Assembly: GCA_016872595.1 (NCBI GenBank)
Contig: VGZJ01000030.1
Coordinates: forward strand, 1-34,558
Length of the DNA: 34,558 bases
Direction: 5' to 3'
DNA from: Planctomycetota bacterium
GTDB lineage: Bacteria > Planctomycetota > Planctomycetia > Gemmatales > Gemmataceae
Shown here: piece by piece, positions 1 to 7,578 of the stretch
How the letters are laid out: every line of letters begins with the position of its first letter
Numbering within the stretch: position 1 is the stretch's first letter
Made by a program: the position numbers and the translations under genes
Notes under the pieces: model-generated
The model's input: only the letters and a program-made list of their open reading frames with translations
Databases searched by the model: none
Told to the model about the DNA's origin: nothing

Positions 1-328
1 ACGTGCGGTCGTATTTGGCGGCCACACAGAGACGCAAGACAACGGTTCAAGGCTATTTCCGAGCCGAGCATGTGAGATACGCCGCCTGAAGTCCGTTGAT
101 GTTACTTGTTATCCGCTCTGGGTAATAAGGCCGCGGAAGTGAAACGGGAGTTAAGTGGTGGTCCACAGGTTGCATGTTGGTTCGGGAGTGGAACCGGTCG
201 CGTATCGAGTCGCAGAAGTGAGCGTGTGGCGACGTGGTGGTCGACGGGAGCGTCGACGGCACCCCGTCGCTGTTCGGGAAGCAAAGGCCCGCCGCCCCAG
301 GCGCTACAGCAGACCGCGGCCGCGATCC
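1..328. other. Left-edge stretch with no recognisable gene
   Basis: I see no reading frame with recognisable protein character on either strand. The frames that are open lack a plausible start with a ribosome-binding site and show no domain motifs. The stretch ends at the MITE-like element at 329-437. It could be the intergenic space of a gene outside the window, or decayed sequence. Confidence 0.5.
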
Positions 329-437
329 TAGTGTCCAGAGTTGGAAGTTCGTTGCTGGTTTGGTTGTCACCAGAGCCTTGCTTTTCAAGGCGAATCGCGT
401 CCGTCAATCGGAAACGGACTTCTAACTCAGGACACTA
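329..437. mobile_element. MITE-like element with TA flanks (IS630/Tc1-like ends)
   Basis: Seen: a 23-bp left arm (331-353, starting GTGTCCAGAGTTGGAAG) and an inverted right arm (413-435, reverse complement starting GTGTCCTGAGTTAGAAG) match at 20 of 23 positions. The dinucleotide TA lies directly outside both ends (329-330 and 436-437). The body is 105 bp, too short for a transposase. Known: IS630/Tc1/mariner elements duplicate TA on insertion. Inferred: a non-autonomous element mobilised by a related transposase elsewhere in the genome. It lies about 90 bp upstream of the gene at 528, so it could influence that gene's promoter. Confidence 0.65.
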
Positions 438-527
438 GCTTCTCGAAGTTCAACGGTTCCGCGCGCGGCCGCCGGCTGCTGAACGTTGTCGTTCGGCCAC
501 AGAAGGGCGCACTTGCTGGAGGCACCT

Positions 528-1229
528 ATGAACCGTTACCGGCAAGCATTTCCGGGCCGGCACACCGTCCTGCCGGTCATCCACGTCGATTCGCTGGAAC
601 AGGCCCAGCAGAACGCCGGAATCGCCCGCGAGGCCGGGGCGGATGGGGTCTTCCTCATCAACCACGGGATGGCAGACGAAGCGCTGCTCCACATCCACGG
701 GGCCGTCGCCGATGCTCACCCGAGTTGGTGGGTCGGCGTCAACTGCCTCGGCCTCGCGGCCGAGGAAGCCTTCACTGCGGTCTCCCCGAAGGTCGGCGGG
801 GTCTGGGCCGATAACGCCGGGATCGAGGAAGGGGAGCAGAGCCAGCCGTACGCCGAGCGGGTGTTGGCCGCCCAGCGGGCCCGTGCCCCGAACTGCCTGT
901 ACTTCGGCGGGGTCGCGTTCAAGTACCAGCGGCCCGTCGAGGACCTCGAGGCGGCCTGCCGGGTCGCCGCCCGGTACATGGACGTGGTCACGACCAGCGG
1001 CCCCGGCACAGGGCACGCGGCGGATATCGAGAAGATCGCTCGCATGAAGCGGGCGCTGGGCGAGACGCCTCTGGCGATCGCGAGCGGGATCACCCCGGAG
1101 AACGTCGGGGGCTACCTGCCGCACGCCGACAGCTTCCTCGTGGCGACCGGGATCAGCCGCAGCTTCACCGAACTTGACCCGGCGCGGGTGCGGGCTTTGG
1201 TCCAGCGGGTTGCTGCGTCCAAGGGGTAG
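528..1229 (+). CDS. BtpA/SgcQ-like TIM-barrel protein
   Basis: The protein has 233 residues, no signal peptide and no membrane segment. The pattern fits a phosphate-binding TIM barrel: an early strand VLPVIHVDS, a middle strand GADGVFLINH, and a C-terminal block SGPGTGHAADIEKI followed by LAIASGITPENV and FLVATGISRSF. The last part resembles the SG.TG and SGVTxENV motifs of the BtpA/SgcQ family (COG0434), which is linked to photosystem I biogenesis in cyanobacteria and otherwise poorly characterised. I chose the ATG at 528 because GGAGG at 518-522 sits 5 nt upstream; an in-frame TTG at 486 has no such site. Substrate and pathway cannot be told from sequence. Other phosphate-binding barrels are possible. 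Confidence 0.7.
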   Translation: MNRYRQAFPGRHTVLPVIHVDSLEQAQQNAGIAREAGADGVFLINHGMADEALLHIHGAVADAHPSWWVGVNCLGLAAEEAFTAVSPKVGGVWADNAGIEEGEQSQPYAERVLAAQRARAPNCLYFGGVAFKYQRPVEDLEAACRVAARYMDVVTTSGPGTGHAADIEKIARMKRALGETPLAIASGITPENVGGYLPHADSFLVATGISRSFTELDPARVRALVQRVAASKG

Positions 1230-1244
1230 CAAAGGGCTTTCTTG

Positions 1245-1297
1245 CGGACGGCCCCTCGAAAACTGCCTCGGCGCGCACCCTCGGCGCGAGCCGTCCG
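1245..1297. terminator. Possible hairpin between convergent genes
   Basis: CGGACGGC (1245-1252) can pair with GCCGTCCG (1290-1297) in the 117-nt gap between the converging genes 528-1229 and 1347-2804. The loop is long and there is no clear U tract, so termination is inferred mainly from position. Confidence 0.25.
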
Positions 1298-1346
1298 TGA
1301 CGCCGCTTCGGTCACTCACGTTGTCAACGATCACTCCGCCCGCGCC

Positions 1347-2804
1347 TCAGCGCTTCGCGGCGGCGGCCATTTCCTCGTTCATCCGCTTGCGTAGCGCCGC
1401 GTCCACCAAGTTCCCGTGGTGCCGCTTGGGGAACAGTTCCACCACCGCGTCGCTCTTCAGGTCCGCCAGCCCCTGCTTCAACAGCCGCGCCGGGCCGTCG
1501 AGGTAGAACGTGTCCTCGTCGCCGCAGAACACGTGCAGTTTGCCCTTCAACTTCGGGCCGAGGGTCTTCCACTCGCGCGCGAGTTTCAGCCGGATGTCGT
1601 ACTTCTCCCACGCGGTCGCGACCTTCGGGTCGATCGCGCCGGTGGCGTGGTCCCACAGCGGCAGCGGCTTCCCGTTCGCGCCGCGCGGGCTAAACACCGC
1701 GTCGAACGAGCCGAGTTGCCCGCCGCGCGTCATGTAGTCTTCCATCGCCGTGAACGCCTTGTACGTCAGCGTTTGGCCGCGCGGCGTGGGCCGCGACAGC
1801 TCGCGCAGCTTGCCCGCACCGTCGGTGAAGATGTTCGCGTCCTTGTAGATGTTCACCAGTTGGAAGTCGCGGAAGTCCGACGGGTCCGGGGCCGTGGACC
1901 AGCACCCGGCGAACGTGTCCGGGTACGCGACCTGTAGCCACAGGCTGCTCCACCCGCCGGACGAGTGCCCCGTGGTGAACCGCACGCCGCTGCCGCGGTA
2001 CTTCTTCTCCAAGTGCGGGATCAGTTCTTCGACGAGCGCGGTGCCGACCGGCCCGTTGTTGGCGGAGTCGGCGAAGACGTGGTGCCCCAACCGGCAGTTG
2101 CCGTCGAGCACGACCCAGATCATCTCGGTGCCGGCCACGTCGGTGGCCTTGCGCGCGGCCGCGCCGAACGCGGCGAAGTGGTTCCCGCCGAACCCGGTCA
2201 CCTCGTACACGACCGGGTACGCGCGCGTCGGCTCCTTCCCGAACGACGGCGGTAGCACCACGCCCGCGCGCAGCGCCGTCGGCTTGCCGTGGAACTTCGT
2301 CAGCCGCTTGCTTTCCAGTTCCACGAGCTTGACCGTCTCGGTTTCCTTGAACTCGCGGGCCTTCACCACCTGATCGAGTTTGAGTTCGACGGTCCCGCTC
2401 GCCTTCGGGTCGAGGTCGAGCTGGCGCGGCTTGGAGAACACGTTCCCGGGGCTGTTGAGGAAGTCGATACCGCCGAGGTCGCGGTCCATGACCACGCACA
2501 CGAAGTACTTGCCGGGCTTCAGGTCCGCGAGCGGCTTGGGGTAGGCGATGTCCTTCGCGCCGATGGTGAGCGGCGCGCCCGGCTTCCAGTCCTTGACGTC
2601 CTTCGCGAGTCCGGGTTCCGGGGCGAACCAGTTGAGGCCGGTGGGGGGCGACGCGGACCCGGCGCGGAACGTGACGAACACGCGCCCGGTGAAGGGCGCG
2701 TCGAGCGCGGCCTTGTCGAAGGTCAGTTCGAACTCGAGCGGCTTCGGATCGGCGGCGCGGGCGACGGGCGCGAGCGCGAACAGGGCGAGAAGGGCGGCGC
2801 GCAT
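1347..2804 (-). CDS. Secreted alpha/beta-hydrolase (putative esterase family)
   Basis: The product has 485 residues with an N-terminal signal peptide (hydrophobic MRAALLALFALAPVARA, cleavage expected near AxA). Residues about 20-170 look like a beta-rich accessory domain. The esterase domain follows: a strand AYPVVYEVTGFGG near 205-217, and the nucleophile elbow GHSSGG with Ser281 as likely nucleophile. The candidate acid lies in the FCGDEDTFY segment and the candidate histidine in KRHHGN near the C terminus. This fits the putative esterase family PF00756 (esterase D/Fes-like). Expected location is the periplasm or outside the cell. The substrate is unknown. It lies downstream of ftr on the same strand with a hairpin between them, so it is probably transcribed separately. 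Confidence 0.8.
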   Translation of the reverse strand: MRAALLALFALAPVARAADPKPLEFELTFDKAALDAPFTGRVFVTFRAGSASPPTGLNWFAPEPGLAKDVKDWKPGAPLTIGAKDIAYPKPLADLKPGKYFVCVVMDRDLGGIDFLNSPGNVFSKPRQLDLDPKASGTVELKLDQVVKAREFKETETVKLVELESKRLTKFHGKPTALRAGVVLPPSFGKEPTRAYPVVYEVTGFGGNHFAAFGAAARKATDVAGTEMIWVVLDGNCRLGHHVFADSANNGPVGTALVEELIPHLEKKYRGSGVRFTTGHSSGGWSSLWLQVAYPDTFAGCWSTAPDPSDFRDFQLVNIYKDANIFTDGAGKLRELSRPTPRGQTLTYKAFTAMEDYMTRGGQLGSFDAVFSPRGANGKPLPLWDHATGAIDPKVATAWEKYDIRLKLAREWKTLGPKLKGKLHVFCGDEDTFYLDGPARLLKQGLADLKSDAVVELFPKRHHGNLVDAALRKRMNEEMAAAAKR

Positions 2805-2829
2805 GGTGTGAGTCCAAGGGGGCAGCGAG

Positions 2830-2850
2830 CGGCCGGGTTCGTCCCGGCCG
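2830..2850 (-). terminator. Hairpin downstream of ftr
   Basis: GGCCGGG (2831-2837) and CCCGGCC (2843-2849) form a stem with a 5-nt loop, extended by a C-G pair outside. It begins 14 nt beyond the ftr stop codon and lies 26 nt before the start of the esterase gene. No strong U tract follows, so it may be a weak terminator or a processing structure. Confidence 0.4.
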
Positions 2851-2864
2851 TATTCGTCTTCGTT

Positions 2865-3812
2865 CTATGCCGGTTGCTTCTCCGGGTGCAGGTAGATGAA
2901 GCTCTTACCGAGTCGCCCGCCGTAGTTGCCCGCGGAGACGGTGAGCAGGCCGGGCACGGTGCGGCTCGCGGCGATGGCGGCCTGTGTCGCGGTCACGAGG
3001 GTCGGCAGGTCGCCGCCGTTGATGATGATCTCCTGCACGCTCGTCACGCCGTCCGGGAGGCGCGAGGCCACGCCCGGTTTGCCCCGCAGCGTCGGGCAGA
3101 ACTCGGCGTAGGTGCTGGCGATGCTGAACTTGTACTTGCTGCCGGCCTTACTGCCGCTGCCCGCGACCCCGCCGGGGAACGGCAGGATCGTGCCCGGCAC
3201 CGCGCCAGCGGCGGCGGCGGCGCGCGTCGCGGCGTCGAGGGCCGCGTCCGCGGTCGCCCCGAAGAACCACAGGTTTCCGCCCATCAGTCCGTCCGCGAAC
3301 CCGACCCGCCGCTCGCACACGAACTCTCCGCTCAGGATCGGCACCACCCAGCAGCGCCGTCCGAACCGCTCGGCCGCGAACTGGTGCCCGTCGCCGAAGT
3401 AGCTCAACTTCCGCCCCAGCGGGAACCACTTCCCGCCGGGCTGCACTTCCTTCGTGCTGGCGTACCAACTGCCGCTGGCGTCGAGGACGTTGAACGCCGC
3501 GGTCGTGGGGCACGTCAGCACGTTCTGCGACACGCGCACGAGTACGGCGCGTTCGAGGCGCGACTCGCGGTCCTTGTGAAAGCGCGGCACGTGGAACTGC
3601 ACGACGGCCCCGGGGCGACCGTCGGGCGTTTCGGCGGGCGCAACGTAGCGGTCGAGACCGGCTTCGCAGTCGCACAGGATCGTGCTGCTAGCGTTGCCGG
3701 TGCTGGCGCTCACGGCGCGGTCGAGCCAATAGCGGTCGCGGGCCGTGATGAGAACGCTGGCATAGATGCTGCGAAACGCCTCGGCGTAGGTGTCGTCGAT
3801 CACGGCGGACAT
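2865..3812 (-). CDS. ftr: Formylmethanofuran--tetrahydromethanopterin formyltransferase (Ftr/FhcD)
   Basis: Ftr moves a formyl group between formylmethanofuran and tetrahydromethanopterin (H4MPT). In bacteria it belongs to the H4MPT-dependent formaldehyde oxidation route and works with the FhcABC subunits in the cytoplasm. The 315-residue product is close to the usual size of about 300. Family hallmarks are present along its length: IDDTYAEAF at the N terminus, EAGLDRYVAPAETPDGRPGA, VLTCPTTAAFN, KLSYFGDGHQF, GNLWFFGATADAALDAA, ILPFPGGVAGSGSKAGSKYKF, EFCPTLRGK and the C-terminal TVPGLLTVSAGNYGGRLGK. I chose the ATG at 3812, where similarity begins, with a GAGG-type site upstream; the frame stays open further upstream but that part has no Ftr character. 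No other fhc, mch or mtd gene is in the window, so ftr stands alone here. Confidence 0.93.
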   Translation of the reverse strand: MSAVIDDTYAEAFRSIYASVLITARDRYWLDRAVSASTGNASSTILCDCEAGLDRYVAPAETPDGRPGAVVQFHVPRFHKDRESRLERAVLVRVSQNVLTCPTTAAFNVLDASGSWYASTKEVQPGGKWFPLGRKLSYFGDGHQFAAERFGRRCWVVPILSGEFVCERRVGFADGLMGGNLWFFGATADAALDAATRAAAAAGAVPGTILPFPGGVAGSGSKAGSKYKFSIASTYAEFCPTLRGKPGVASRLPDGVTSVQEIIINGGDLPTLVTATQAAIAASRTVPGLLTVSAGNYGGRLGKSFIYLHPEKQPA

Positions 3813-4142
3813 GGAGCGGACCTCGAAAGGGCACGAATGCTGTATTTTCGGCAGGGTCGCGTCAAGAACAGCAGCCTTCCGGCATCGGAATCTGCCCCTG
3901 CACGCTTCTCGCGCACCATCTTGCTGGCGGTGCGCGAAATGTGTGCATTGAGGTACGCGAGACACGACCACCCGGAAAATCGATGCGCACAGAAATGCTT
4001 GGAAAACAGCCAGTTGCGTGATTTCTGGACAGCCAACTGGGAGTTTGGCACGCAACTCGCTTTCTTGTTGTACGGCGAGAGCCTAAAATCGCACGGTTGG
4101 CTGCCAGAGGGAGAGGCTGGCAGTCAACCGTGCGGTTGTTAT
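3813..4142. other. Intergenic leader region upstream of ftr
   Basis: This 330-nt gap is less GC-rich than its surroundings. It holds the terminator-like hairpin at 4091-4133 and presumably the ftr promoter. On the minus strand a TTGACG (plus 3860-3865) is followed 15 nt later by TACAGC (plus 3839-3844), about 25 nt before the ftr start; the spacing is short, so this is only a candidate. Two related blocks reading GCAACTCGC-like and CAGTTGCGTG lie around 4010-4060. I see no protein-coding signature. Confidence 0.4.
4091..4133 (-). terminator. Terminator of the HMA/MauE-like gene
   Basis: A 16-bp stem with one mismatch (GCACGGTTGGCTGCCA at 4091-4106, TGGCAGTCAACCGTGC at 4118-4133) has an 11-nt loop and begins about 10 nt past the stop codon at 4143. 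On the minus strand it is followed by CGATTTTAGG, a short T-rich run, which fits an intrinsic terminator. Confidence 0.65.
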
Positions 4143-4907
4143 TTATCCGAGCATCAGCACCAACATCGCCGCCGCCATTCCGAGCATCAGCACGTCTTCA
4201 ACAAGTGTGACCTTCGACATCGGCAAGTTGAACACCGTTCCGAGGCACGCGCAGCGGATCTTCCGGCGCGCGACCAGCGCCTTCACTACGCCCACGGTAC
4301 TCACGCCCATCACGACCAGCGTGACGACGTTCGTGGCGAGCGGGGCCGCGTGCGCGAGGTAGGCCGCGCCGAGCGCCAGTTCGATGAACGGGTACACGTA
4401 GCCGTAGGCGGGCCACTTCGCCGCGACCACGTCGTAACCGCGGTAGGCGTCGGCGAACGCGCGCACGTCGAGTAGCTTGAAGAACGAGAACACGAGGAAG
4501 AACCCGGCCATGAAGTGGCCCATCGCGCGCATGGCGTCGAAGCGGCCCGCGGCGAGTTCGGTCAGCCCGACCGCGCCGAGCAAGAAGAACAGGATCAGCG
4601 CGAGCGGGTAGTACGACGTGGGCTTTTCCGGCGGCGCAGCGGGCGCGCGGCCGAGCGCCAACAGTTGCGGCGGCGGTTCTTCGCCCAGAACCCGATACCC
4701 CGCAGGACGGATGAGCGCGTCCACGCGCGCCGCGGTGATGTCGTCGCCCTCGACGGTAAGAACCGCCTGCGGCCCGCTGGTGTCGGCGGCCCAGCGCGCC
4801 ACCCCGGGTGCGGCGTCGAGCAGCGGGCCGACACGCGCGACGCACGCCCCGCAGTGCAAATCGGTTCGGAATCGGTGCGCAGTCACGGTCGGCCCTCCGG
4901 AGTTCAT
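4143..4907 (-). CDS. Heavy-metal-associated domain fused to MauE/DoxX-like membrane domain
   Basis: The 254-residue product has two parts. Residues about 8-75 form a heavy-metal-associated (HMA) fold with the metal-binding motif DLHCGACVARV (CxxC) and the typical ending VDALIRPAGYRVLGE. After a proline-rich linker come four predicted membrane segments (about 100-120, 130-150, 170-210 and 235-254). The last two are joined by a cytosolic-looking stretch with RRKIRCACLG and LPMSKVTLVED, features of MauE/DoxX-like redox-associated membrane proteins. The HMA part probably binds Cu(I) or a similar ion. The membrane part may handle thiol redox or metal delivery. It is apparently monocistronic, with its own terminator. 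The function is inferred from domain architecture only. Confidence 0.78.
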   Translation of the reverse strand: MNSGGPTVTAHRFRTDLHCGACVARVGPLLDAAPGVARWAADTSGPQAVLTVEGDDITAARVDALIRPAGYRVLGEEPPPQLLALGRAPAAPPEKPTSYYPLALILFFLLGAVGLTELAAGRFDAMRAMGHFMAGFFLVFSFFKLLDVRAFADAYRGYDVVAAKWPAYGYVYPFIELALGAAYLAHAAPLATNVVTLVVMGVSTVGVVKALVARRKIRCACLGTVFNLPMSKVTLVEDVLMLGMAAAMLVLMLG

Positions 4908-4974
4908 CCTATTTGAGCGTACCCGCGGGCCGGACGGTTCTTGCAGTTGGTGTTTTGCCGCCCGCGCGCCGAGT

Positions 4975-4980
4975 TACAAT
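4975..4980 (+). promoter_or_regulatory. -10-like TACAAT abutting the SirB1-like start
   Basis: TACAAT at 4975-4980 is followed by only 6 nt before the ATG at 4987, and there is no Shine-Dalgarno sequence. If this hexamer is the -10 element, transcription would begin at or next to the ATG, giving a leaderless mRNA. No convincing -35 hexamer is visible. Confidence 0.4.
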
Positions 4981-4986
4981 ACACGT

Positions 4987-5808
4987 ATGAAGCTCCGTTC
5001 CGCTCTCGCGGCGCTCGCGGCCGACCCGCACGCGCCGACCGACCTCGCGCGCGTGTCGCTCTTGATCGCGCACGACGCCTACAGCCAGATGAACCCCCGC
5101 GCGTACCTGCGCGTGCTGGACCGATTGGCGGCGCGCGTGCGCCCGCGGCTCACCGGCTCACTGGCGGGGCGCACCGCGGCGCTGTCCGCGTTCCTGTTCG
5201 AGGAGTGCGGGTTCGCCGGCAACACCGAACACTACTACGACCCGCGCAACAGCTATCTGAACAAGGTGATCGACCGGCAGGTCGGGTTGCCGATCGCACT
5301 GTCGCTGGTCGCGGTGGCGGTCGGCGAGCGCGCCGGACTGAACGTCGTCGGCGTGGCACTGCCGGGGCACTTCATCGCGAAGGCCGTGGACGGCGCGGAC
5401 GAGGTGCTGTTCGACCCGTTCAACGGCGGACAGTTCCTCGACGTGGAGGCGTGCGAGGCACTGGTGGGCGGCGTGACCGGGCGGCCGTTTGAGGCGACCC
5501 CGGAATCGCTGGCCGCCGCGCCGCCGGGCGCGATCGTGGCCCGCGTGCTCCAGAACCTGAAGACCGCGTACCTCGCCGACCGCTCATACCAGCGGGCCGC
5601 GCGCGTCACGCGCCGGCTGGCGCAACTGTTCCCGCGTGACCCGTCGCAGCGCCGCGACCTCGGCGTGTTGCTGGCTCAGGCCGAGCGCCCCGGCGCGGCC
5701 ATCGACCACCTGCGCCACTATCTCGACGCGGCCCCCGCCGCCGCCGACGCGCCCGACGTGCAGAACTTCCTGACCAAAGCGCTCGCCGAAGTCGCGCGCT
5801 GGAACTGA
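4987..5808 (+). CDS. SirB1-like transglutaminase/TPR protein
   Basis: The 273-residue protein matches the SirB1 family. Residues about 1-165 form a transglutaminase-like region with FEECGFAGN, YYDPRNSYLNKVIDRQVGLPIALSLVAVAVG and the block VGVALPGHFIAK, followed by LFDPFNGGQFL. Residues about 190-265 are a TPR-like helical tail (AVARVLQNLKTAYLADRSY onward; LGVLLAQAERPGAAIDHLRHYL). The biochemical role of the family is unclear; it is often annotated as tetratricopeptide or transglutaminase-like. The start at 4987 is where family similarity begins. The frame is open far upstream but reads through the preceding divergent gene and is not credible there. It is divergent from the HMA/MauE-like gene, with a short shared upstream region. 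Confidence 0.85.
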   Translation: MKLRSALAALAADPHAPTDLARVSLLIAHDAYSQMNPRAYLRVLDRLAARVRPRLTGSLAGRTAALSAFLFEECGFAGNTEHYYDPRNSYLNKVIDRQVGLPIALSLVAVAVGERAGLNVVGVALPGHFIAKAVDGADEVLFDPFNGGQFLDVEACEALVGGVTGRPFEATPESLAAAPPGAIVARVLQNLKTAYLADRSYQRAARVTRRLAQLFPRDPSQRRDLGVLLAQAERPGAAIDHLRHYLDAAPAAADAPDVQNFLTKALAEVARWN

Positions 5809-5893
5809 CGCTCGTAGTGACCCGCTTCAGCGAGTCGAGGCGCGATCGATCTGTTGCCGTGAGGGAAACTGCTGTCGCGGCGCGGTTCGGGGG

Positions 5894-5899
5894 TACAGT
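5894..5899 (+). promoter_or_regulatory. -10-like TACAGT upstream of histidine kinase
   Basis: GGGTACAGTCG contains TACAGT 43 nt before the ATG at 5943. It follows the same GGTA-N3-T pattern found ahead of several other genes in the window. No clear -35 element is seen. Confidence 0.3.
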
Positions 5900-5942
5900 C
5901 GAGGGGTTCCGGTTCCGCCCGCCCCCGCGACCGGCCTCCATC

Positions 5943-6863
5943 ATGTCAACCCCCGTTCCGCACCGGAGCCGGCCGACCGAGATTGCCCGGCTCGAACTGG
6001 CCCGACTCGCCCCGAGCGAGCCGCTCGACGCGGTGTTCCGCCGCGCCTGCGAGCTGTCGGCGGGCGCGCTGCACGTCGAGCGCGTCGGCGTGTGGCTGTT
6101 CATCGACGACGGGGCCGCGCTGCGGTGCGCCGCCCTGTACGAGCGCGGAAAGGACGAGCACTCGGCCGGGGCCGTGTTACGGGTCGCCGCCTTTCCTACA
6201 TATTTCAGCTCGCTGACGATCCGCAAGGCCGTGCCCGCGGAGGTCGCGGCCACCGAACCGTGGACCCGCGAGTTGGCCGCCCACGATCTGACCCCGCTCG
6301 GCATCAGTTCGATGCTGGACGCCGGCATCTTCATGGACGGGAAGTTGGTGGGCGTGGTGTGCCACGAGCACGTCGGCCCGCCGCGCGAGTGGACGACGGA
6401 GGCCCGCGACTTCGCCGGCTCGGTCGCCGATGTGCTCGCGCTGCGCGTGCAGTCGGCCGAGGTGCGCGAGCTGCAGGCCGCGTTCCCGACCCAAGAGGAG
6501 CGGGCCGCGGCCCACGACAAGGCCGCGGCCCTCGAACGGCTCGCGGCCGGGGTCGCCCACGATTTCCGTAACCTGCTCTCGGTGTGCGTGGGGTACGGGG
6601 CGCTGATCGCCAAGCGCGCCGACGTGCCGGCCGAAGTGCGCCAGCAAGCGCGGGCGATTGTGGACGCGGCCGACCGAGGCGCGGCCCTCGCGCGCGAGCT
6701 GATGGACTTCGCGCGCCCGTCGGACGGCCCGCCCGCGGTCCTCGACCTGTCCGAAGTGACCACCGAGTTCCTCCCGGTGCTGCGCGCCGCCGTCGGCGCG
6801 CGGCACCCGGTTACGGTGTCGGTGCCCGCGGCGCTGGGGCAGGTGTTCATCGAGAAGTCGTAG
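5943..6863 (+). CDS. GAF-HisKA histidine kinase, N-terminal part ending at an in-frame TAG
   Basis: Residues about 15-180 form a GAF-like sensor (LDAVFRRACELSAGALHVERVGVWL; SSMLDAGIFMDGKLVGVVCHEHVG). A short helix leads to a HisKA H-box GVAHDFRNLLSV with His206 as phospho-acceptor and the downstream helix ELMDFARP. The frame meets TAG at 6861-6863, directly before the N-box. Translation after this codon continues in the same frame as YTRLLLNLALNARDAM, exactly what a complete kinase should have next. As it stands this product can be phosphorylated on His but has no ATP-binding domain. I chose ATG 5943 over GTG 5817 because similarity begins only after it. A real nonsense mutation, a split kinase or a base-calling error are all possible. 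Confidence 0.7.
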   Translation: MSTPVPHRSRPTEIARLELARLAPSEPLDAVFRRACELSAGALHVERVGVWLFIDDGAALRCAALYERGKDEHSAGAVLRVAAFPTYFSSLTIRKAVPAEVAATEPWTRELAAHDLTPLGISSMLDAGIFMDGKLVGVVCHEHVGPPREWTTEARDFAGSVADVLALRVQSAEVRELQAAFPTQEERAAAHDKAAALERLAAGVAHDFRNLLSVCVGYGALIAKRADVPAEVRQQARAIVDAADRGAALARELMDFARPSDGPPAVLDLSEVTTEFLPVLRAAVGARHPVTVSVPAALGQVFIEKS

Positions 6864-6908
6864 TACACGCGGCTGCTGCTGAACCTCGCGCTGAACGCGC
6901 GCGACGCC

Positions 6909-7244
6909 ATGCCCGACGGCCCGGTGGCGATCCGCCTCGCGCCGGTGAAGCTGACCGGGGACCCGAGCTACGCCGGCCGGTTCGTGATGCTCGAAGTGTC
7001 CGACACCGGCACCGGCATCGACGCCGCCACCCGCGCGCGCCTGTTCGACCCGTATTTCACCACGAAGGCGAAGGGCACCGGGCTGGGGCTGGCGGTGGTG
7101 CGCCAAGTTGTGGACCGGGCCGGCGGGCTGATCCGTGTAGACAGCACCCCCGGCACCGGGTCTACGTTTCGCATCTTCTTCCCGCGCGTCGGCACCGCGA
7201 CCGGGCTGACCGGTCTGTTCCCGGTCCTCCCGGCCGGCGACTAG
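6909..7244 (+). CDS. Histidine kinase HATPase domain (C-terminal part after the TAG)
   Basis: This is the ATP-binding half of the kinase at 5943-6863, in the same frame. It has the tail of the N-box (ARDAMPDG), G1 box VSDTGTGID, F box FDPYFTT, G2 box GTGLGLAVVRQVV, and the closing DSTPGTGSTFRIFFP. The first in-frame ATG after the stop (6909) falls inside the N-box, after the key Asn. No Shine-Dalgarno sequence precedes it, so independent translation would probably give a defective domain. If the TAG were sense, the full kinase would run 5943-7244 with 433 codons before the stop. Most likely this is a pseudogene half or a sequence-error artefact. Confidence 0.6.
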   Translation: MPDGPVAIRLAPVKLTGDPSYAGRFVMLEVSDTGTGIDAATRARLFDPYFTTKAKGTGLGLAVVRQVVDRAGGLIRVDSTPGTGSTFRIFFPRVGTATGLTGLFPVLPAGD

Positions 7245-7351
7245 CGCGCTCGCGCCGGGCGCGAAACCGCGCGCGTCGCGTGACAACGGCCGGCTCGTGT
7301 GGCACACCTTTCTTAGGGACACGTTCGGTTCCTTTCGGATTGCGGTGCCTT

Positions 7352-7543
7352 ATGAAGCGCTTTTTCGGCTGGGGGCTGGTGCTCGCGGGCGGGGCCGTGG
7401 GCGGGTGGGGCGTCATCTCGGTGCTGCGCGGCTCAACCTCCGCGCGGCTCAACGTCACCCCGGACCTGAGCGTCAGCGCGCTGACCGCGGGGCTGGCAGG
7501 GGTCGCGGTTCTCACCATCGGGCTGGTCTGGGTCCGCGATTGA
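7352..7543 (+). CDS. Small two-helix membrane protein
   Basis: The 63-residue product has two hydrophobic segments: about residues 3-22 (FFGWGLVLAGGAVGGWGVIS) and 40-60 (VSALTAGLAGVAVLTIGLVW), separated by a polar loop. There is no known domain. It starts at the ATG at 7352, after the kinase fragments and about 140 nt before the Ser/Thr kinase, with a stop at 7541-7543. It could be a small membrane factor transcribed with the kinase, but nothing in the sequence defines a function. Confidence 0.55.
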   Translation: MKRFFGWGLVLAGGAVGGWGVISVLRGSTSARLNVTPDLSVSALTAGLAGVAVLTIGLVWVRD

Positions 7544-7578
7544 GTGATCACAGTTTCTGTGCGCGCGCCGCGGTCGAA

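Noticed and set aside
486-527. TTG start 14 codons upstream for the TIM-barrel protein
   Set aside because: The ATG at 528 has GGAGG at ideal spacing, and the extra residues show no similarity to the barrel.
2289-4475. 728-codon open frame on the plus strand across ftr, the esterase and the MauE-like gene
   Set aside because: It runs antisense through three recognisable genes and their gaps, with low-complexity composition and no known motif.
6861-6863. TAG as pyrrolysine or programmed readthrough
   Set aside because: No pyl genes or stimulatory structure are visible, and a single mutation or sequence error is simpler. It remains open only as a remote option.
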